Below are positions 1-5,017 of a DNA stretch of 5,017 nt, piece after piece (position 1 is the first letter of the stretch; each line of letters begins with the position of its first letter). The stretch spans positions 1 through 5,017 of the forward strand of contig JAMDDG010000450.1 in NCBI GenBank assembly GCA_023488865.1, given 5' to 3'. This stretch comes from Bacteroidota bacterium (GTDB taxonomy: Bacteria; Bacteroidota; Bacteroidia; Bacteroidales; Prolixibacteraceae). A program made the translations under genes and the position numbers. Below the pieces are notes generated by a model, which was not told the origin of the DNA, ran no database searches, and was given only the letters and a program-made list of their open reading frames with translations.

Positions 1-79
1 CCAAGACACCAAGCTTCACCAAGAATATGATGTTGATATTTAAAACTTTGTGAAACTTGGTGTCTTGGTGGCTTAGTGG
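1..79. repeat. Inverted repeat built of octamers, truncated by the window edge
   Basis: Bases 1-19 and 50-68 are inverted copies that match at 18 of 19 positions; the single mismatch (C14/A55) becomes a G-U wobble in minus-strand RNA. Each arm is itself a run of octamers. On the plus strand, CTTTGTGA (46-53), a 2-nt spacer, CTTGGTGT (56-63), CTTGGTGG (64-71) and CTTAGTGG (72-79). On the minus strand the left arm reads CTTGGTGA, a 2-nt spacer, CTTGGTGT and then CTTGG before the window ends. The inter-arm segment is AT-rich. It lies downstream of araD, whose stop is at 131-133. The rest of the gap (80-130) shows nothing recognisable. It resembles, from memory, dispersed intergenic repeats of environmental Bacteroidota; function unknown. 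Confidence 0.8.
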
Positions 80-130
80 CATTTTTGATTTTTAGGGCTT
101 TTCGCAGTGCTTTACATTATTCTGATAAAT

Positions 131-823
131 TCATTTCTGTCCATAATAGGCATCTTTCCCGTGTTTGCGCAAATAATGTTTGTCCAACAGGAACTGTTCA
201 ATCCCGTCCACCTTATTGACAGAGAGCGTATGATGGGCCATTTTGGCCACCTGCTCAAGGACTACCGCGTTGTGCACCGCTTCACTGGCATTGGCACCCC
301 ATGAAAAAGGTCCGTGACCCGCGACGAGCACAGCAGGAACAGCCATCGGATCAATGCCGAGTTTACGAAAAGTTTCGACAATAACCTTGCCGGTCTCCAG
401 CTCATATTGATTTTGCACCTCCTTTTCTGTCAGTTTGCGGGTACAGGGTATTTCCCCGTAAAAATAATCGGCGTGGGTCGTCCCCAGGGCCGGGACCGGC
501 AAGCCCATCTGCGCCCAGCTGGTTGCCCATTCGGAATGGGTATGCACGATACCGCCGATCGTTTCGAACTGCCTGTAAAGCTCCAGGTGTGTGGGGGTAT
601 CGGAGGAGGGTTTGCGCTTCGAATCAACCACTTTGCCCTCCATATCGACCAGTACCATGTCCTCCCAGGTCATGGTTTCGTAAGGCAAGCCGCTTGGTTT
701 GATGGCGAAAATCCCTTTGTTACGGTCAATTTCAGAAGCATTGCCCCAGGTAAAGATCACCAGGCCATGCTTCACCAGGTCGAGGTTTGCTTCGAAGACG
801 CGTAGTTTTAGATCAGCGTACAT
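131..823 (-). CDS. araD: L-ribulose-5-phosphate 4-epimerase
   Basis: Cytoplasmic zinc enzyme of the class II aldolase/adducin fold that epimerises L-ribulose-5-phosphate to D-xylulose-5-phosphate, the last step of bacterial L-arabinose breakdown. The sequence aligns by eye with E. coli AraD over its whole length (230 versus 231 residues). It has TWGNAS near 25-30, KPSSDTPTH at 71-79 with D75, the zinc ligands H94 and H96 in IVHTH, TTHADYFYG at 115-123 with D119, the third zinc histidine H170 in AGHGPF, and the C-terminal DKHYLRKHG followed by the YYGQ end. Every expected catalytic or metal residue is present. The start at 823 gives MYADLKLRVFEANL, matching the family N-terminus; an ATG three codons upstream (832) is also possible, while the GTG at 874 adds residues without family support. 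It is the last ara gene in this window, separated from the symporter by a gap filled by an inverted repeat. Confidence 0.97.
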   Translation of the reverse strand: MYADLKLRVFEANLDLVKHGLVIFTWGNASEIDRNKGIFAIKPSGLPYETMTWEDMVLVDMEGKVVDSKRKPSSDTPTHLELYRQFETIGGIVHTHSEWATSWAQMGLPVPALGTTHADYFYGEIPCTRKLTEKEVQNQYELETGKVIVETFRKLGIDPMAVPAVLVAGHGPFSWGANASEAVHNAVVLEQVAKMAHHTLSVNKVDGIEQFLLDKHYLRKHGKDAYYGQK

Positions 824-857
824 AACGATCATGTTTAATCTATGACTTTTTACATTG

Positions 858-944
858 AGTACCTTCGTATGCACTTTGGATCCTTTGTGGTGAGATTTTT
901 AAAAATTTAACCACAAAGGACCCGAAGGTTTCCTCAAAGGTACT
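858..944. repeat. Nested dyad repeat with CCTTTGTGG units
   Basis: Three nested inverted pairs share nearly the same centre (about 900-901): outer arms AGTACCTT (858-865) with AAGGTACT (937-944), middle arms CCTTTGTGGT (882-891) with ACCACAAAGG (910-919), and the 12-nt palindrome ATTTTTAAAAAT (895-906). The arms contain degenerate 9-mer-like units such as CCTTCGTAT (862-870) and CCTTTGTGG (882-890), and on the other strand CCTTTGAGG, CCTTCGGGT and CCTTTGTGG. The outer right arm overlaps the symporter stop codon (943-945). It fills most of the gap before araD. No T-tract follows either arm, so it is not a standard rho-independent terminator. It looks like a decayed copy of a dispersed intergenic repeat common in this phylum (from memory). 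Confidence 0.75.
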
Positions 945-2577
945 ACCAAAAATACGCATAAAACGCCACACACACGGCAACAACAACCGCAGAAGTAGCA
1001 ATATCCCAGGCTGTCCAGCTGTTGCGGGTTTCCGCAATCTGCTCGGGCGACTGAGAGAAATAGGTAATCCCCTGAAGTTGCTGTTCCCCGGCTTTCGGCG
1101 TAAACATACTGACAACCACCATAATTGCCATGGTAAAGAAAAAGAGGAACAGGCAGAAATGCAGCCAGTTTATGTTTAACAGCATTCCAAAAAGGGAATC
1201 GGGTGAAAAAGAGTTTTTGAAGATCATCAGGGTAAGCCGGAACATACCGACAAAGAAGCCCAGCAACAAACCCCACTCCCCTGCTTTCGGCGTAATCTTG
1301 CGGTTAAAAACGCCCAGCAGGAAAACAGCGGCTATGGCGGGAGCTATCAACGACTGAACATTCTGCAGGTATTCATAAAGCACGCTTCCCAACCCACGCA
1401 TGATCGGTATCCAGACCAAACCAAGAACTACCACGGATATGGTGGCCATCCGGCCGATCCATACCAATTTGTGCTCGGTGGCCTCGGGTCGGTAGTTTTT
1501 GTAGAAATCTATCGTGAACAGGGTGGCAGAAGAGTTAAAATGGGCAGCCAGGGAAGTCATAAGGGCAGCAATAAATCCCACTACTACAATCCCTTTGACG
1601 CCTGCCGGCAGTAAATTGGTAACCATGCTTCCATAAGCCTTGTCATTCGTATCAAAATCGAATCCGGCAACCCCTTTGGCTTTTAAAGCGGCGGCAATCA
1701 TGCCGGGAATGAGGAACATGAATACAGGCAAAATCTTCAAAAAACCGGCGAAAATGGATCCTTTCCTTGCATGGTTCAGGTCTTTGGCAGCCAGCGCCCG
1801 CTGAACGATGTGCTGGTCGGTGCACCAATACCAGAAACCAATAATGGCCGCACCAAAAATCACCCCAACTCCGGGAAATTTATCATACCAGGGATCGCCC
1901 TTGGAATGTACCAGGTGCATGTTGTTGCCTGCATATTTGACCACTTCGTGCCACCCGTCTATTATACCGCCTCCGCCGATTTTGAGCAGACCAAGAATTA
2001 GGATGGTAATGGCACCAACTATCAAAATGGGAGTCTGTATCACCGATACCTTCATAATCCCTTTCATGCCTCCCAGAACGGTAAAGACACCTGTCAGCAA
2101 TACCAGCCCAATTGCGCCGACCCAGAAATTGATCCCCATCACCGATTCGAGAAAGATCCCGCCGGTAAAAGCCGTTACAGATACTTTGGTTAGCACATAG
2201 CTGATCAGGGTGATGACGGATAGGGTTGAACTGGTGTTTTTGTTGTACCGTTTCAGCAAAAATTCGGGCATGGTAAACACCTTGCTGTGCGCATAAAAGG
2301 GTACAAAAACCCAGCCCAAAATCAAAATCATCCACCCCTGCATCTCCCAGTGGGCCATCGCCATGCCGCTTTCTGCGCCCGCTCCGGCCAGTCCGACCAG
2401 ATGCTCAGAGCCAATGTTTGCTGCAAAGATCGCAGCGCCTACCGCCAGCCAGGTTTCGCTTCTGCCGGATAGAAAATAATCGCTGGTATTATCTTTTTTA
2501 TGTTGCAGTACCCACCAAACAATTCCCAGTAACCCCAGGAGAAAAAGTACGATGATCGTCCAATCCAATGCTGCCAT
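943..2577 (-). CDS. Sodium:solute symporter (SSS family), probable arabinose transporter
   Basis: Inner-membrane transporter of the SSS/SGLT family that couples sugar uptake to sodium. At 544 residues it fits sugar-type members such as vSGLT. About 14 hydrophobic segments can be read, at roughly 5-24, 44-65, 80-97, 118-142, 151-170, 178-200, 236-254, 275-298, 328-350, 373-395, 406-425, 434-453, 468-491 and 524-543. Family landmarks are DYFLSGR (33-39), AANIGSEHLVG (52-62), WYWCTDQHIVQRALAAKD (249-266) and AALMTSLAAHFNSSAT (337-352). By eye, A53, I55, A338, T341 and S342 correspond to the sodium-2 site of vSGLT, which supports sodium coupling. The ATG at 2577 gives a typical N-terminus directly before the first membrane helix. 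Arabinose as substrate is inferred only from its position between araA and araD. The stop codon overlaps the following repeat. Confidence 0.92.
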   Translation of the reverse strand: MAALDWTIIVLFLLGLLGIVWWVLQHKKDNTSDYFLSGRSETWLAVGAAIFAANIGSEHLVGLAGAGAESGMAMAHWEMQGWMILILGWVFVPFYAHSKVFTMPEFLLKRYNKNTSSTLSVITLISYVLTKVSVTAFTGGIFLESVMGINFWVGAIGLVLLTGVFTVLGGMKGIMKVSVIQTPILIVGAITILILGLLKIGGGGIIDGWHEVVKYAGNNMHLVHSKGDPWYDKFPGVGVIFGAAIIGFWYWCTDQHIVQRALAAKDLNHARKGSIFAGFLKILPVFMFLIPGMIAAALKAKGVAGFDFDTNDKAYGSMVTNLLPAGVKGIVVVGFIAALMTSLAAHFNSSATLFTIDFYKNYRPEATEHKLVWIGRMATISVVVLGLVWIPIMRGLGSVLYEYLQNVQSLIAPAIAAVFLLGVFNRKITPKAGEWGLLLGFFVGMFRLTLMIFKNSFSPDSLFGMLLNINWLHFCLFLFFFTMAIMVVVSMFTPKAGEQQLQGITYFSQSPEQIAETRNSWTAWDIATSAVVVAVCVAFYAYFW

Positions 2578-2603
2578 GTTGTATAAGTTTTATTTGTTAA
2601 TTA

Positions 2604-2638
2604 AGCTATTAGCTGTTAGCCATTGGCTATTAGCTTTT
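2604..2638 (+). repeat. Heptamer array, downstream end of the S23 cassette
   Basis: Five consecutive 7-nt units on the plus strand: AGCTATT (2604-2610), AGCTGTT (2611-2617), AGCCATT (2618-2624), GGCTATT (2625-2631) and AGCTTTT (2632-2638). Within it, 2611-2635 is an imperfect palindrome that can fold on itself around TAGCC-ATT-GGCTA. The same 25 bases are an inverted copy of 3092-3116, identical at 23 of 25 positions. The array contains the stop codon of the S23 gene (2630-2632). The symporter start follows about 27 bases further along in the direction of transcription. Confidence 0.85.
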
Positions 2639-2998
2639 TGATGCATTCATGCTGACTTTGCTGTAAAAAACGTTTAACATCTTTTGAAAGGATGAAAGAT
2701 TTAGAACAATTTCATCGTCAATTAATGGATCTCCTATTTTAATAGTTTTACAAATTAGTAACTGTGTTTCAAGTTCAAATGAAGAACCTAAGGCTATTTC
2801 AAGAAAATGAGCAAGTTCTTTGTCACTTTTCCTACTACAGCCTTCGGCAATATTTGAAGCCATTGAGACAGCTGCTCGAGTGACTTGAGACCTAATACCA
2901 AATTTTTCTTCAGTTGGCAAACTCGCCGCAAAGAAATAAACATCAGCAGCAATTCCCATTGACTTTTGCCAGATTAATAAATTTCTAAAATTTCTCAT
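2630..2998 (-). CDS. S23/IVP-family four-helix bundle protein
   Basis: Small helical protein of the family first described from open reading frames inside 23S rRNA intervening sequences; it is structurally related to the Avd accessory protein of diversity-generating retroelements. Its cellular role is not established. The 122 residues match the usual length. Hallmarks are the N-terminal MRNFRNLLIWQKS, the turn with SLPTEEKFGIRSQ (26-38), the signature SNIAEG (48-53), and the helix with ELAHFLEIALGSSFELETQL (61-80), all strongly conserved in the family. The ATG at 2998 is chosen because it yields the canonical MRNF start; a TTG at 3043 would add 15 residues without homology. The last codons and the TAA stop lie inside the downstream heptamer array, so the C-terminal KS is written by the repeat. 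It is AT-rich compared with the ara genes, in the same orientation, and lies between araA and the symporter. It has no evident role in arabinose metabolism. Confidence 0.92.
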   Translation of the reverse strand: MRNFRNLLIWQKSMGIAADVYFFAASLPTEEKFGIRSQVTRAAVSMASNIAEGCSRKSDKELAHFLEIALGSSFELETQLLICKTIKIGDPLIDDEIVLNLSSFQKMLNVFYSKVSMNASKS

Positions 2999-3052
2999 TT
3001 TTGTAATAACTTCGTTAGTTTGCACATGATTTCTAAGAATCAAGACTTTATC

Positions 3053-3083
3053 TTAAGTTACACTAAAAATTGCAATTTTCAAA
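3053..3083 (-). promoter_or_regulatory. Possible weak Bacteroidota promoter for the S23 gene
   Basis: On the minus strand TTTG (3083-3080) is followed after 19 nt by TAACTTAA (3060-3053). The Bacteroidota consensus is TTTG, 19-21 nt, then TAnnTTTG; the -7 element here matches four of six fixed positions. It lies about 55 bases upstream of the S23 ATG and inside the cassette, which would let the gene be transcribed independently of araA. AT-rich sequence produces such matches easily, so this is tentative. Confidence 0.2.
3066..3079. promoter_or_regulatory. Perfect 14-nt palindrome in the S23 leader, possible operator
   Basis: AAAATTGCAATTTT is a perfect palindrome. It lies wholly inside the 19-nt spacer of the candidate promoter, a position where a bound repressor would block transcription. 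There is no direct evidence of binding, and AT-rich DNA yields palindromes by chance. Confidence 0.2.
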
Positions 3084-3116
3084 ATACTAACAGCTAACAG
3101 CCAATAGCTAACAGCT
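3082..3116 (-). repeat. Heptamer array, upstream end of the S23 cassette
   Basis: On the minus strand this reads as 7-nt units AGCTGTT (3116-3110), AGCTATT (3109-3103), GGCTGTT (3102-3096), AGCTGTT (3095-3089) and a degenerate AGTATTT (3088-3082). It is oriented opposite to the array at 2604-2638. The one GGCT unit occurs in both arrays, in corresponding register within the 25-nt inverted match. Four A residues on the minus strand (3120-3117) separate it from the base following the araA stop codon (3122-3124). Confidence 0.85.
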
Positions 3117-3121
3117 TTTTA

Positions 3122-4633
3122 CTAAATCCCTATTGATAAATGATAGTATAAATCATTCCACCTTAGCTCCTTTTTGAAAGCTGAAATATTGGTTGAATCA
3201 TCGATAATCAAATATTCAATTCCGGCCATTTCGGCGAAATCTTCGAGTACTTCGGCCGGGACTGCCTGTGAAAAAGAGGTATGGTGTGCGCCACCGGCCA
3301 GTATCCATGCCCCTGCGCCGATCTCCAGATTTGGTTTTGGGATCCACAGGGCGCTGGCCACAGGCAGTTTCGGCATGGGAGCATCCAACGGCACCACTTC
3401 AATTTCATTGACAATCAAGCGAAAACGGTTGCCCATGTCAATCAATGAGGCATTCAGTGCGGGTCCGGGTTTTACCGTAAAAATTGACCGGATGGGATCT
3501 GCCTTTCCGCCGATACCTAGCGGATGAATCTCTACCCGGGGACTTTCCCGGGCAATCGATTCACAAACCTCCAGCATGTGGGCGCCTAACACTTTTGCGC
3601 CAGAAGGGCTAAGATGATAGGTATAATCTTCCATAAAAGAGGTACCACCGGTCAGGCCGGAAGCCATCACTTTCATGGCCCGAACCAGGGCAGCAGTCTT
3701 CCAGTCGCCTTCAGCCCCAAACCCGTACCCATCTGCCATCAGCCGTTGAACGGCAAATCCGGGCAGCTGGACTAATCCGTGCAGATCTTCAAAAGTGGTA
3801 GTAAAGGCCATAAAGCCACCTTCTTCCAGGAAGGCCCTCATCCCAAGCTCAATGCGAGCCGACTCCCGCAACGATCCGTGATTGGCCCCTCTTTTTTTGA
3901 GCGAGGCGGCCATTTCGTATTTTGATTCGATTGCCTCAACCAGCTGGTTTATTTCAACTTCCGGAATTTGATTCACTAATTTGACCAGGTCGCCAATCCC
4001 GTATCCATTGACAGAAACGCCCAGTTTAATCTGTGCCTCCACCTTATCTCCTTCCGTAACAGCCACTTCCCGCATATTGTCGCCCCAACGGGCCACTTTC
4101 AGATGGCGCAGTTCGTTCCAACCTGCAGCAGCACGGGTCCATAATCCGATTTTTTGCTGCACACTTTCTTCCTGCCAGTGACCGACTACTACTTTCCGCT
4201 GTATCCGCAATCGGCTTCCAATAAAACCGAATTCACGGTCGCCGTGGGCAGACTGGTTAAGGTTCATAAAATCCATGTCTATCCCGTCCCAGGGCAGGTC
4301 GCGGTTAAATTGCGTATGCAGGTGGACAAAGGGTTTTTGCAGGGAAAGTAAACCGGCAATCCACATTTTGGCCGGCGAAAAAGTGTGCATCCAGCAAATT
4401 AATCCGATGCATCCGGGTTGGTTATTAGCCGCCTTGCACAGTTCCGTAATCTCGTCGGGCGTTTTTACTACCGGCTTGAACACCACCCTAACGGGGATGT
4501 GAATGGAGGTATCAAATGCATTGGCGATAGCGGTTGAATTTAATTTAACCTGCTCCAGCGTCTTGGGACCGTATAGATGCTGACTTCCGGTTACGAACCA
4601 GACCTCTAATTGTTTGAGTGATGCTTTGTTCAT
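3122..4633 (-). CDS. araA: L-arabinose isomerase
   Basis: Cytoplasmic, manganese-dependent enzyme converting L-arabinose to L-ribulose, the first step of the isomerase pathway. The 503 residues match the family's usual length of about 500 and align throughout with E. coli AraA. Landmarks are VWFVTGSQHLYG (11-22), the CWMHTFSPAKMWI segment (80-92), HLHTQFNRDLPW (104-115), GFGAEGDWKTAAL (304-316) with E308, GGTSFMEDYTYHL (329-341) with E335, GAHMLEVC (350-357) with H352, and ILAGGAHHTSFS (444-455) with H450/H451. These acidic and histidine residues correspond to the known metal-binding and catalytic set, so the enzyme should be active. The ATG at 4633 gives a family-like N-terminus. It lies 52 bp downstream of the regulator gene on the same strand, so co-transcription is plausible. 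Its stop codon directly abuts the S23 cassette. Confidence 0.97.
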   Translation of the reverse strand: MNKASLKQLEVWFVTGSQHLYGPKTLEQVKLNSTAIANAFDTSIHIPVRVVFKPVVKTPDEITELCKAANNQPGCIGLICWMHTFSPAKMWIAGLLSLQKPFVHLHTQFNRDLPWDGIDMDFMNLNQSAHGDREFGFIGSRLRIQRKVVVGHWQEESVQQKIGLWTRAAAGWNELRHLKVARWGDNMREVAVTEGDKVEAQIKLGVSVNGYGIGDLVKLVNQIPEVEINQLVEAIESKYEMAASLKKRGANHGSLRESARIELGMRAFLEEGGFMAFTTTFEDLHGLVQLPGFAVQRLMADGYGFGAEGDWKTAALVRAMKVMASGLTGGTSFMEDYTYHLSPSGAKVLGAHMLEVCESIARESPRVEIHPLGIGGKADPIRSIFTVKPGPALNASLIDMGNRFRLIVNEIEVVPLDAPMPKLPVASALWIPKPNLEIGAGAWILAGGAHHTSFSQAVPAEVLEDFAEMAGIEYLIIDDSTNISAFKKELRWNDLYYHLSIGI

Positions 4634-4685
4634 GGCTTTATGTGTTAGATGGGTTTAAACGATTGTCCTGATTAAAAGTAGGGTT
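4634..4685 (-). other. Short leader between the regulator gene and araA
   Basis: A 52-bp gap that would hold any araA promoter or operator. It contains an 8-nt palindrome GTTTAAAC (4653-4660) and a TACTTTTA stretch (4680-4673) one base off the Bacteroidota -7 consensus, but no matching -33 TTTG at the right distance was found. Read-through from the upstream gene is therefore as likely as a separate promoter. There is no Shine-Dalgarno motif before the araA ATG. Confidence 0.25.
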
Positions 4686-5017
4686 TTAGGGAAATTTCAC
4701 GATTCGATCGTAGCGTATGCCTGTTTCTATCTCTTTGAACCGGTAATAATAGGCGCCCTTTTTAGATTCAGTTGTGTTTTTCTTATTTAGCCGCTCAAGG
4801 ACATCAAGTGACAGCACTTTCTTGCGGAAATTTCCCGGATCAAAATTTCTCTGAAATATCGCCTCATAGAGACTTCTCAGTTGAATCAGTGTAAACATTT
4901 CAGGAAGCAATTCTTTACCTGCCAGGTTAATACTGGCTTTTTGCTGCAAAAGACCGAGCGCATTCTGCACCATCGCCTTATGGTCAAAAATAAGAGGAGG
5001 CAATTTGGTCACCGGCC
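4686..5017 (-). CDS. NUDIX-family transcriptional regulator, C-terminal part (AraR/NrtR-like)
   Basis: Partial gene: the frame is open to the window edge, so the N-terminal NUDIX domain lies outside. The codon at 5012 is GTG, but it is almost certainly internal, since a proline codon precedes it and the family continues upstream. The visible 109 or so residues match the region linking the NUDIX domain to the C-terminal winged helix of such regulators: LPPLIFDHKAMVQNAL, then LLPEMFTLIQLRSLYEAIF, then the FDPGNFRKKVL recognition-helix area, and finally a GAYYYRF strand close to the end. In Bacteroides a regulator of this family (AraR) responds to L-arabinose and controls arabinose genes; the location just upstream of araA suggests the same job here. 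A NUDIX hydrolase with a nucleotide-related role is the main alternative, and the missing domain prevents a decision. Confidence 0.75.
   Translation of the reverse strand, partial: PVTKLPPLIFDHKAMVQNALGLLQQKASINLAGKELLPEMFTLIQLRSLYEAIFQRNFDPGNFRKKVLSLDVLERLNKKNTTESKKGAYYYRFKEIETGIRYDRIVKFP

Larger units (their letters stand above)
2604..3120 (-). mobile_element. Putative S23-carrying cassette bounded by inverted heptamer arrays
   Basis: A unit of about 517 bp consisting of the S23-family gene plus 25-nt inverted ends (2611-2635 and 3092-3116). A hand count of 2641-3000 gives about 34% GC, against roughly 50-60% in sampled lines of araA, suggesting a different origin. It begins one base after the araA stop and ends about 26 bases before the symporter start, splitting what would otherwise be adjacent operon genes. 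S23 proteins are known from intervening sequences inserted in 23S rRNA genes, whose ends are also complementary. No transposase and no clear target duplication are visible, so mobility is an inference. Confidence 0.4.

Noticed and set aside
824..874. N-terminal extension of AraD from a GTG codon
   Set aside because: It extends past the E. coli AraD N-terminus and its sequence runs toward the intergenic repeat; ATG at 823 (or 832) fits the family.
858..944. Rho-independent terminator between the symporter and araD
   Set aside because: The stem is followed by no T-run on either strand and encloses a long AT-rich centre, so it does not fit the standard form.
2999..3043. N-terminal extension of the S23 protein from a TTG codon
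   Set aside because: The added 15 residues have no family counterpart, and the internal ATG gives the canonical MRNF start and normal length.
2604..3116. CRISPR or a diversity-generating retroelement, suggested by repeats and an Avd-like protein
   Set aside because: The repeats are contiguous heptamers without unique spacers, and there is no reverse transcriptase or template/variable repeat pair in the window.
2590..3130. Target-site duplication flanking the S23 cassette
   Set aside because: The bases just outside the two arrays (TTAATTA side and ACTAAAT side) show no convincing direct duplication.
1130..4502. Plus-strand and out-of-frame open frames overlapping the ara genes
   Set aside because: They lie within strongly conserved coding sequence on the minus strand, have low-complexity or unfamiliar products and no recognisable domains.

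Overview
The window looks like a piece of a Bacteroidota chromosome. The protein sequences resemble members of that phylum, starts lack clear Shine-Dalgarno motifs and sit behind A/T-rich leaders, and the sugar genes are grouped with a NUDIX-type regulator as in the arabinose clusters of Bacteroides and relatives. Genus cannot be called. Every gene is on the minus strand, so transcription runs from high to low coordinates.

Layout in transcription order: (1) the C-terminal part of a NUDIX-family, probably AraR-like, regulator, cut by the window edge (5017-4686); (2) araA, L-arabinose isomerase (4633-3122); (3) a small S23/four-helix-bundle protein gene (2998-2630), AT-rich and lying between two inverted arrays of a 7-nt repeat; (4) a 14-TM sodium:solute symporter (2577-943); (5) araD, L-ribulose-5-phosphate 4-epimerase (823-131). 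The transporter would import the sugar, AraA converts L-arabinose to L-ribulose, and AraD converts L-ribulose-5-phosphate to D-xylulose-5-phosphate. The kinase for the middle step (araB) is not in the window and is presumably nearby or elsewhere. The partial regulator probably controls the cluster.

The metabolic genes are ordinary. The junctions are less so. Three of the four gaps hold a short-unit repeat family arranged as an inverted pair: octamers around CTTGGTGT after araD (1-79), 9-mer-like CCTTTGTGG units between the symporter and araD (858-944), and heptamers AGCTRTT on both sides of the S23 gene (2604-2638, 3082-3116). Three of these arrays touch, overlap or lie next to a stop codon. 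The S23 gene with its heptamer ends looks like a small cassette inserted in the ara operon. In the sense RNA its two ends can form 25 continuous base pairs, because both DNA mismatches become G-U wobbles. This resembles the layout of the intervening sequences of 23S rRNA that encode the same protein family. That cassette is the best candidate for something under-described.

No gene-free stretch exceeds 300 bases. No tRNA, rRNA, CRISPR array, classical insertion sequence or convincing rho-independent terminator was seen.
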